Part shown: positions 33,343-39,287 of the stretch, piece after piece
Layout: every line of letters begins with the position of its first letter
Position numbering within the stretch: the stretch's first letter is position 1
Assembly: GCA_024403365.1 (NCBI GenBank)
Contig: JAKSRX010000007.1
Span: forward strand, 1-39,287
Length of the DNA: 39,287 bases
Direction: 5' to 3'
DNA from: Acetatifactor sp.
GTDB taxonomy: Bacteria > Bacillota > Clostridia > Lachnospirales > Lachnospiraceae
Translations under genes and position numbers: made by a program
The notes under the pieces: model-generated
The model's input: only the letters and a program-made list of their open reading frames with translations
The model's database searches: none
What the model was told of the DNA's origin: nothing

Positions 33343-33422
33343 TCTTAAAATATTATGAAAAATACGCAAAAATGTTTCATTTTTTCGCTCAGATAAGGTA
33401 TACTGAGATTGGAGCATTGACG

Positions 33423-33458
33423 GGCAGAGGGCCTTGGTGCCTTCTGCCTTTTCTTTTT
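33423..33458 (+). terminator. Terminator after metG, just upstream of the lipase-like gene
   Basis: GGCAGAGGGC (33423-33432) pairs with GCCTTCTGCC (33439-33448; one G-U) and is followed by TTTTCTTTTT. A possible -10, TATACT, at 33399-33404 lies ahead of it. Confidence 0.75.
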
Positions 33459-33475
33459 ACCAAAAGGTGACGCAT

Positions 33476-34414
33476 ATGAAAAAAGAAGAGTTTTACTTTG
33501 ATTCCAGAGACGGCAAGAGCAAGCTTCACGCGGTTCGATATACTCCCGATGACGGAAAGGTACGCGGCGTTCTGCAGATCGTACACGGCATGGCGGAGCA
33601 TGTGGAGCGATATGAGGAATTTGCGGAGTTTCTCACAGGAAAAGGTCTTGTGGTAACCGCAGAAGATCATCTGGGACATGGCGGCTCCATCGGTGAAAAC
33701 GGTACCGTGGGTTATTTCTGCAGTCAGGATCCCGCTACCGTAGTTGTACGTGATGTGCACAGACTGAAGAAGATCACCCAGGGACTTTACCCCGGAGTGC
33801 CTTATGTTCTCATGGGTCACAGCATGGGTTCCTTCATCGCAAGAAACTATATCTGCCGCTACGGCACAGGTATCACCGCTGCCATCATCATGGGTACCGG
33901 CATGCAGCCGGCAGGACTGATCAAGGTCTCCAAGATCATGGCCGGCATTCAGAAGGTATTCTGCGGACCGAAGCATTCTGCGAAGATGTTGGACAAGATC
34001 GCCTTCGGTGCGTACAACAATAAGATCAACAACCCTCGCACCACCTTTGACTGGCTGACCAAAGAGGACAGCATCGTGGATAAATATATAGAAGATCCTC
34101 TGTGCGGCTTTACCTTTACGGTAAACGGTTTTGCTACATTGTTCGAACTGATCGACCGTCTGCACAAACCTGAGAACCTGAGCAGGGTGCCTCATGATCT
34201 TCCTATCTTTATGGTATCCGGCGAGGCAGATCCCGTAGGTGATTACGGTAAGGGTGTTCAGCTGGCATACGACAGCCTGAAAAATGCAGGCGTGCAGAAT
34301 ATCACCATGAAACTCTACGAGGGCGACAGACATGAGATCCTCAATGAGAAGGACCGTGCCGAGGTCATGGATGATATCTGGGATTGGATTGAAATCGCAG
34401 CTCTTCAGGGCTGA
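33476..34414 (+). CDS. Alpha/beta hydrolase (monoacylglycerol lipase/S33-like)
   Basis: The 312-residue cytosolic hydrolase has the Hydrolase_4 pattern: oxyanion 'QIVHGMAEHVERYEEFA' (about 34-50), nucleophile Ser116 in 'GHSMGS', Asp in 'VSGEADPVGDYG' (about 256) and His in 'YEGDRHEILNE' (about 284). Members hydrolyse monoglycerides or lysophospholipids; the true substrate is open. The start is ATG 33476 with AAAAGGTGA upstream; the TTG at 33434 lies in the terminator. The YesL-like gene follows after 49 bases in the same direction. Confidence 0.93.
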   Translation: MKKEEFYFDSRDGKSKLHAVRYTPDDGKVRGVLQIVHGMAEHVERYEEFAEFLTGKGLVVTAEDHLGHGGSIGENGTVGYFCSQDPATVVVRDVHRLKKITQGLYPGVPYVLMGHSMGSFIARNYICRYGTGITAAIIMGTGMQPAGLIKVSKIMAGIQKVFCGPKHSAKMLDKIAFGAYNNKINNPRTTFDWLTKEDSIVDKYIEDPLCGFTFTVNGFATLFELIDRLHKPENLSRVPHDLPIFMVSGEADPVGDYGKGVQLAYDSLKNAGVQNITMKLYEGDRHEILNEKDRAEVMDDIWDWIEIAALQG

Positions 34415-34463
34415 TTTCATAGAAAAGTTGCAAAAGCAACGGTAGGAAAGGTTAGGATTACTT

Positions 34464-35189
34464 ATGAAATGGTTAAACATTGACAGTCCCCTGATGGTGG
34501 GACTGACCAAGATCGCAGACCTGATGTGGCTGAATATACTGGCCATCGTGTGCTGCATTCCCGTCGTCACCATCGGCGCTTCTCTGACAGCACTGAACTA
34601 TATGACACTGAAGATCGTCAGAGATGAAGAAACTTACATTACTCAGGGATTCTTTAAGTCCTTCAAACAGAATTTCAAGCAGGCAACCATCATCTGGCTG
34701 GTGATCCTGGCGGCATGTTTCATCCTCATGATGGACTACACTCTGATCATGAATACCACAGGTTCTGTCAGCACAGTGGTAGGTCTGGCCATCGGTGCCG
34801 CTGCGGTACTGGTGCTTCTGATCACATTGTATGCATTCCCTATATTGGCAAAGTTTGACAATACCACAGTGCAGACCATCAAAAATGCATTCGTGCTGAG
34901 CCTGATGCAGTTCCCCAAGACAGTAGTCATCGCTCTGTCTTATGCGGTAAGTGCGTACATTCTGTTCTTTAACATCGCTTTGTTCCCTCTGTTCTTATTC
35001 CTCGGTTTATCCGGCCCCGCATGGGTGACTGCAAAGATGTGCACAAAGCTTTTCGCTAAGCTGGAGGAGCAGATCATGGCAGCCCAGGCTCCCGCAGAAG
35101 GAGAAGAAGCGGCGGAGAGCGCAGAAGAGGATGAGGCGATCTTCAAGGATCACAGGGCCGAACTGGAAGAGAAAAAGGATGAAAAATAG
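34464..35189 (+). CDS. YesL/DUF624 family membrane protein
   Basis: The 241-residue membrane protein has about five hydrophobic segments (near 22-45, 78-95, 102-124, 145-165 and 170-190). 'MVGLTKIADLMWLNILAIVCCIPVVT' features in its first 40 residues and 'TVQTIKNAFVLSLMQFPKTVV' are typical of DUF624 (YesL). These proteins are often found beside sugar ABC transporters, though their role is unproven. The C-terminal 45 residues are highly acidic and charged. The next gene, an MsmK/UgpC-type ATPase, fits that context but has its own promoter. ATG 34464 is preceded by AGGAAAGG and AGGATT. Confidence 0.9.
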   Translation: MKWLNIDSPLMVGLTKIADLMWLNILAIVCCIPVVTIGASLTALNYMTLKIVRDEETYITQGFFKSFKQNFKQATIIWLVILAACFILMMDYTLIMNTTGSVSTVVGLAIGAAAVLVLLITLYAFPILAKFDNTTVQTIKNAFVLSLMQFPKTVVIALSYAVSAYILFFNIALFPLFLFLGLSGPAWVTAKMCTKLFAKLEEQIMAAQAPAEGEEAAESAEEDEAIFKDHRAELEEKKDEK

Positions 35190-35196
35190 TCATTTT

Positions 35197-35342
35197 ATAC
35201 AATATGACTAAGAATGACCATACTTTTCGTCAAAGTGACAAAGATAGACAAATTGTTTGCAATTTCTGAGCAAATCATACAATATGCCATGAAATCTTTG
35301 TGTAATTGTGGTATGGCATGAAAATCCATTTTTCGTTATACT
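35197..35342 (+). promoter_or_regulatory. Complex promoter region of the ABC ATPase gene
   Basis: TATACT (35337-35342) with ATGGCA (35313-35318) 18 bases upstream is the likely promoter. Its -35 lies in the inverted repeat ATGCCAT/ATGGCAT (35284-35290, 35313-35319). AAATTG/CAATTT (35250-35255, 35260-35265) forms a second perfect dyad, and ATACAATATG is directly repeated at 35197 and 35277. The long spacer and dyads suggest sugar-responsive control. Confidence 0.45.
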
Positions 35343-35411
35343 TTTGTTAGTCGGGTAGGGAGACCTGCCTGCAAAATAAAAAGACTTTATTTTTGAAAGG
35401 GGTTATTTACA

Positions 35412-36524
35412 ATGGCAAGTTTATCATTGACAAACATTTGTAAGGTATATCCTAACGGCTTCGAAGCTGTTAAGAATTTCAACCTTCAGATCGCAGACCA
35501 GGAATTCATTATTTTCGTAGGACCTTCAGGTTGTGGTAAGTCCACCACTCTTCGTATGATCGCAGGTCTGGAAGACATCTCTTCCGGTGAACTGAAGATC
35601 GGTGACAGAGTAGTTAACGACGTTGAGCCTAAGGACCGTGATATCGCAATGGTATTCCAGAACTACGCTCTGTATCCTCATATGTCCGTATACGACAACA
35701 TGGCATTTGGTCTGAAGCTGAGAAAAGTTCCCAAGGATCAGATCGATAAGATGGTTAAGGAAGCAGCTAAGATCCTTGACCTTACTCCCCTCCTTGATCG
35801 TAAGCCCAAGGCTCTGTCCGGTGGTCAGAGACAGCGTGTAGCTATGGGTCGTGCAATCGTACGTAATCCTAAGGTATTCCTTATGGACGAGCCTCTTTCC
35901 AACCTGGACGCTAAGCTGCGTGTACAGATGAGAATTGAGATCGCTAAGCTGCATCAGAGACTGGGCACCACCATCATCTACGTAACACATGACCAGACAG
36001 AGGCTATGACCCTTGGTACCAGAATCGTAGTTATGAAGGATGGCGTTATCCAGCAGGTAGATACTCCTCAGAACCTGTATGAGAAGCCCGCTAACCTGTT
36101 CGTTGCAGGTTTCATGGGATCTCCTCAGATGAACTTCCTGGATGCAACCGTTGCTATTGAAGGCGATGTTGCTAACCTTGTTATCGCTGGTAGAAAGATT
36201 CCTCTTCCTGCAGCTAAGTCCAAGAAGCTGATCGATGGCGGTTACGACGGAAAGGACGTTGTATTCGGTATTCGTCCTGAAGATGTATATGATTCCGAGA
36301 TGTTCATCGAGTCCTCTCCTCAGAGCGTATTCGAGAGCACCGTTAAGGTTTACGAGTTGCTTGGTGCAGAAGTATATCTGTACTTCGATCTTGAAGAGTT
36401 CCCTATCACTGCAAGAGTAGATTCTCGTACAACCGCTAGACCTGGCGACGTTATCAAGTTTGCTCTGGATACCGAGAAGATCCACGTATTCGACAAGCAG
36501 ACCGAGCAGGTTATCACCAACTAG
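35412..36524 (+). CDS. MsmK/UgpC-type ABC transporter ATPase
   Basis: The 370-residue ATPase powers carbohydrate importers. Walker A is GPSGCGKST (37-45), the signature LSGGQ is at 135-139, Walker B is VFLMDEP (155-161), followed by the D loop 'SNLDAKLR', the switch His in 'VTHDQTEAM', and a C-terminal TOBE/MalK regulatory region (about 240-365). No permease or binding protein is encoded beside it, as is usual for the shared MsmX/MsmK ATPases that serve several sugar ABC systems. It is a single-gene unit with its own promoter region and terminator. Its codon use is strongly biased, suggesting high expression. Confidence 0.95.
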   Translation: MASLSLTNICKVYPNGFEAVKNFNLQIADQEFIIFVGPSGCGKSTTLRMIAGLEDISSGELKIGDRVVNDVEPKDRDIAMVFQNYALYPHMSVYDNMAFGLKLRKVPKDQIDKMVKEAAKILDLTPLLDRKPKALSGGQRQRVAMGRAIVRNPKVFLMDEPLSNLDAKLRVQMRIEIAKLHQRLGTTIIYVTHDQTEAMTLGTRIVVMKDGVIQQVDTPQNLYEKPANLFVAGFMGSPQMNFLDATVAIEGDVANLVIAGRKIPLPAAKSKKLIDGGYDGKDVVFGIRPEDVYDSEMFIESSPQSVFESTVKVYELLGAEVYLYFDLEEFPITARVDSRTTARPGDVIKFALDTEKIHVFDKQTEQVITN

Positions 36525-36545
36525 TTTTAAACAAGTCCTTAACAG

Positions 36546-36571
36546 GGGGATGTCGCAAGACATCCCCTTTT
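36546..36571 (+). terminator. Rho-independent terminator after the ABC ATPase
   Basis: GGGGATGTC (36546-36554) pairs perfectly with GACATCCCC (36559-36567) around a GCAA tetraloop, followed by TTTT. Confidence 0.93.
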
Positions 36572-36588
36572 CATATGCCTAAAAACCC

Positions 36589-36617
36589 TTGCGCAGCCCT
36601 CCATAATTCGTTATATT
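36589..36617 (+). promoter_or_regulatory. Promoter of the PucR/CdaR-type regulator
   Basis: TTGCGC (36589-36594) and TATATT (36612-36617) are 17 bases apart. Confidence 0.55.
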
Positions 36618-36663
36618 AAATAATAGAAGAGTTTGTTTTTCTTTTGGAAAGGAACGAGACGAG

Positions 36664-37752
36664 ATGATATCCAACCAGACGATTCAGACCAGTATTGATG
36701 AACTGAAGGCAATTACCAGAGTGGAACTGTATGTGTACGATCTGACAGGAACTTTAGTGGCTGCCACAGGCGAGCAGACAGATGTTACAACCGATATGAT
36801 CTACAGCTTTATCCAGTCTCCCGCAGACAGCCAGGTGATCGGTTTGCACCATCTGCTGAAGGTATATGATGAAGGCGAATTGATGTATGCGATCGTTGCC
36901 AAGGGAATCGGCGAGGATACCTACATGGTAGGTAAGATCGCAGTGTGCCAGATCAAGAATCTTGCCGTTGCCTACAAGGATAAGTTTGACCGCAATAATT
37001 TCTGGCAGAATCTTTTGCTGGACAATCTGCTTCTCATGGATATCTACAACAGAGCGAAGAAGCTTCACATAGACGCAGCGGTTCCCCGTGCGGTGTTCCT
37101 GGTGGAGACCGGTGCGGAGAATGACTCTATCGTAAAAGAGGTCCTGGGCGGTATGTTTACCAGCCATTCCGGTGACTATATCACCGCTGTGGATGAGAAC
37201 AATGTGATATTGATCAAGGCAGTGGAAAAGAATGCTTCCGCAGAAGACCTGAAGGAAGTGGCAGAGACCATCGTGTCCATGATGAATGCCGAGGCGATGA
37301 TCAATGTGCGTGTTTCCTGCGGTAATATCGTACAGGAACTGAAGGATGTATCCAAATCTTATAAGGAAGCAAAGATGGCACTGGATGTAGGCAAGATCTT
37401 CTACGCAGAGAGAAGTGTGGCTTCCTACAGCGAGCTGGGTATCGGACGACTGATCTATCAGCTTCCCGTGAACCTGTGCAAGATCTTTATTCAGGAGATC
37501 TTCGGCGATGATATTCCTGACGATCTGGATGAAGAGACTCTGACCACGATCAATAAGTTTTTTGAGAATAATCTGAATGTCTCCGAGACCTCCAGACAGC
37601 TCTTCGTACATCGTAACACTCTGGTGTACCGTATTGAGAAGTTCCAGAAGAGTACAGGACTGGATCTGAGAAGTTTTGACGACGCGCTGACCTTTAAGAT
37701 CGCGCTGATGGTAGTAAATTACCTGAAGTACTTGGAGAACAACGAACAGTAA
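36664..37752 (+). CDS. PucR/CdaR-family transcriptional regulator
   Basis: The 362-residue protein has a sugar-diacid/GAF-like N-terminal region ('VELYVYDLTGTLVAATG' near 20-36), a middle GGDEF-like CdaR domain ('SCGNIVQELKDVSKSYKEA') and a PucR C-terminal helix-turn-helix (about 300-350, 'LNVSETSRQLFVHRNTLVYR'). Such regulators respond to small metabolites, often sugar acids, and control transport genes. It sits downstream of the ABC ATPase; a link to it is plausible but not shown. GGAAAGGAACGAG precedes ATG 36664. Confidence 0.93.
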   Translation: MISNQTIQTSIDELKAITRVELYVYDLTGTLVAATGEQTDVTTDMIYSFIQSPADSQVIGLHHLLKVYDEGELMYAIVAKGIGEDTYMVGKIAVCQIKNLAVAYKDKFDRNNFWQNLLLDNLLLMDIYNRAKKLHIDAAVPRAVFLVETGAENDSIVKEVLGGMFTSHSGDYITAVDENNVILIKAVEKNASAEDLKEVAETIVSMMNAEAMINVRVSCGNIVQELKDVSKSYKEAKMALDVGKIFYAERSVASYSELGIGRLIYQLPVNLCKIFIQEIFGDDIPDDLDEETLTTINKFFENNLNVSETSRQLFVHRNTLVYRIEKFQKSTGLDLRSFDDALTFKIALMVVNYLKYLENNEQ

Positions 37753-37768
37753 TTAGTATAAGAAGACA

Positions 37769-37810
37769 ACCCTCCGAATATATATAAATATGTATTTGGA
37801 GGGTATTTTT
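37769..37810 (+). terminator. Terminator hairpin that also contains the next ribosome site
   Basis: ACCCTCC (37769-37775) pairs with GGAGGGT (37798-37804), extended by a G-U and AATA/TATT, then ATTTTT (37805-37810). GGAGGG is the ribosome site of the ATG at 37811, which begins directly after the T tract. Confidence 0.65.
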
Positions 37811-38422
37811 ATGGATTTTGAACGGGAGATCAGATATCCGGAATATTGGATAGACGGAGAGAAGAAGGGCAACTGTGGATATTTAAAATATAATAAAAAC
37901 AACAGTGCCATAAGCTTTCAATTGGAATTGAAAGAGGAAGAGCGATGGCAGTTGTCCGGCTGGGAACAGCTGCAGATCTTGTTGCCGAAGGGGGAGATCC
38001 TCTGCAGGCGTAAAAGTGTGCCGGAAAGCCGGGAACAGAAGGAGACCGGACCGGAGGAATTTGTTCTGCCCCAGGACTCCAAGTGGAAGCAATTGCAGGC
38101 ACTCTATCCCCATATAACCCCCTTTCAGGATGACAGAGAATACCTGACCCTGCGGCCGGCAGACTTTGTGCTTTTAAGCGAGAAGAGTTACAGTAAGGCC
38201 AACAACAGTTTTATGCTGCACGGCTATGCAGGTTATAAACACCTGGTGCTGGCACGTGTGGAGAAGAAGGGGGAAACGGTATACTATCTGGGGACTCCGG
38301 GGAATCTTTGGGAAAAAGAAAAGCAGGCCGCCGTACTCTTTGGCTTCGAGAGCTTTGAGTGTAAGACGGAACCTGCTAAAGAAGGTACTTTTGGATATTA
38401 TATGATGCGGGTGGAACTGTAA
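37811..38422 (+). CDS. Hypothetical protein, DUF6128-like
   Basis: The 203-residue soluble protein starts at ATG 37811, seven bases after GGAGGG (37798-37803). An in-frame ATG at 37790 lies in the hairpin loop without a site. The C-terminal 80 residues ('NNSFMLHGYAGYKHLVLARV', 'YYLGTPGNLWEKEKQAAVLFGFESFE', 'GTFGYYMMRVEL', read as separate blocks) resemble, from memory, the DUF6128 domain found in Lachnospiraceae. The N-terminal half is unremarkable and charged. Function is unknown. It converges with the radical SAM gene, two bases apart, with no terminator between. Confidence 0.8.
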   Translation: MDFEREIRYPEYWIDGEKKGNCGYLKYNKNNSAISFQLELKEEERWQLSGWEQLQILLPKGEILCRRKSVPESREQKETGPEEFVLPQDSKWKQLQALYPHITPFQDDREYLTLRPADFVLLSEKSYSKANNSFMLHGYAGYKHLVLARVEKKGETVYYLGTPGNLWEKEKQAAVLFGFESFECKTEPAKEGTFGYYMMRVEL

Positions 38423-38424
38423 AA

Positions 38425-39287
38425 TCAGACTCCTTCGTAATTGAACTCCGGAATGAAACTGTCTTCTGCGGCACTGCCTTCCTGGGTGAAACCATATTCG
38501 ATGCCGATCATTTCGGCAAAGTCCAGGACTCTTGCATATTCTTCGGGAGTTACTCTGCGGTTTAATTCCGGAATCGATTCCACATGGGGCAACGGCGTAT
38601 ATTGATTCATGATACTGATATAGATGCGATCTTTGTAGGTCTCATGGAGGTAGCGAAGTACCTGTTTGGAATCCTTTACCTGACCGGGAAGAACCAGGTG
38701 GCGTACGATGACGCCCCGTTTCATCAGGCCGGTAGTTTCATCGATCACGGGATCGCCTGCCTGGCGCACCATTTCTGCAATGGCGGCGGAAGCTTTCTCG
38801 AAATAGTCCGGCGCCATGGAATATTTGGCGGAAAGCTCGGAGGATTTATATTTCATATCCGGGAGCCAAATGTCGACCAGCCCCTCCAGCATGCGAAGGG
38901 TTGAGACTTCCTCATAACTGCTTGTATTGTATACCACAGGGATGGACAGGCCTTTTGCCTTGGCCTGCTCCAGCGCGAAACAGACTTGGGGCAGAAAGTG
39001 GCCTGCGGTGACCAGATTGATGTTGGCGGCCCCTTTTTCCTGCAGTTCCAGGAATATATTGGTCAGACGCTCCAAAGGGATGACTTTGCCGGCGGTTCCT
39101 GCCGCGATATTATGATTCTGGCAGAAGACACACTTCATGTTGCAGCCGCTGAAGAAAACGGCGCCGGATCCCACACTGCCGCTGATACAGGGTTCTTCCC
39201 AGAAGTGCAATGCGGCACGGGCGGCGGGCAGTGCGGCACCCAGGCCGCAATAACCGATCTGGCCTGCGGCGCGGTTTCGGTGGCAGC
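38425..39287 (-). CDS. Radical SAM protein, PflA-like (5' end outside window)
   Basis: The visible part is 286 residues and continues beyond base 39287. Upstream of a misleading TTG at 39210 the frame stays open and reads 'CHRNRAAGQIGYCGLGAALP', the usual N-terminal Cys-rich leader of this group. The motif CNMKCVFC gives the three Cys for the 4Fe-4S cluster that cleaves SAM, and the preceding 'FFSGC' and 'HFWEEPCISG' are characteristic. The group is annotated as pyruvate-formate-lyase-activating-enzyme-like or AmmeMemoRadiSam-type, but its target is not evident. No substrate gene is in view. Confidence 0.92.
   Translation of the reverse strand, partial: CHRNRAAGQIGYCGLGAALPAARAALHFWEEPCISGSVGSGAVFFSGCNMKCVFCQNHNIAAGTAGKVIPLERLTNIFLELQEKGAANINLVTAGHFLPQVCFALEQAKAKGLSIPVVYNTSSYEEVSTLRMLEGLVDIWLPDMKYKSSELSAKYSMAPDYFEKASAAIAEMVRQAGDPVIDETTGLMKRGVIVRHLVLPGQVKDSKQVLRYLHETYKDRIYISIMNQYTPLPHVESIPELNRRVTPEEYARVLDFAEMIGIEYGFTQEGSAAEDSFIPEFNYEGV

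Overview
The window looks like a chromosomal segment of a spore-forming member of the Clostridia, most likely Lachnospiraceae. This is inferred from the gene content: CotF-like coat proteins, a yaaO-holB-ricT-yabB-rsmI block laid out as in Bacillus, split transketolase subunits, a T-box in front of metG, strong AGGAGG ribosome sites and a moderate GC content. I see no transposase, integrase, CRISPR array, rRNA or phage gene.

Layout. 1-1.7 kb: the 3' end of a tRNA-Phe gene, an unrecognised cytosolic protein and a small membrane protein. 1.7-10.2 kb: a long same-strand run holding an L,D-transpeptidase, an HD-domain protein, a YaaO-type decarboxylase, a guanylate-kinase-like protein in the slot where Bacillus has tmk, holB, ricT, the YabB methyltransferase, rsmI and a 59-residue Cys-rich protein. 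10.2-15.2 kb: a membrane zinc-ribbon protein, two small coat-like proteins, a membrane-anchored Mrr-type protein whose promoter predicts a leaderless mRNA, and a convergent DUF885 protein. 15.2-21.2 kb: a pentose module (FGGY pentulose kinase, AraD-type epimerase, two transketolase subunits) and a MATE transporter. 26.3-29.5 kb: long-form pgi and a polysaccharide deacetylase on the minus strand, then rpe. 29.5-33.4 kb: a T-box leader, an SGNH hydrolase and metG. 33.4-39.3 kb: an alpha/beta hydrolase, a YesL-like membrane protein, an MsmK/UgpC-type ABC ATPase, a CdaR/PucR-type regulator, a DUF6128-like protein and the 3' part of a radical SAM gene.

The segment that stands out is 21.2-26.3 kb. 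It is AT-rich compared with its neighbours (a spot count gives 21 of 60 G+C at 24421-24480, against 35 of 60 at 18181-18240). It encodes a small secreted protein behind a promoter framed by a perfect inverted repeat, a 722-residue lipoprotein with a solute-binding-like C-terminal half but no permease or ATPase beside it, an overlooked 26-residue Trp/Gly-rich peptide whose ribosome site lies in a perfect 8-bp hairpin, and an AgrA/AgrC-like pair (LytTR response regulator and GHKL histidine kinase). I propose it as a candidate self-contained peptide-signalling locus that lacks an AgrB or AgrD. That proposal is inference from gene order and sequence features.

A recurring theme is the ribosome site placed in the 3' arm of a hairpin (12249-12271, 23979-24008, 37769-37804). 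The central-carbon genes (pentulose kinase, epimerase, transketolase, pgi, rpe) lie close together but in separately promoted and terminated units.
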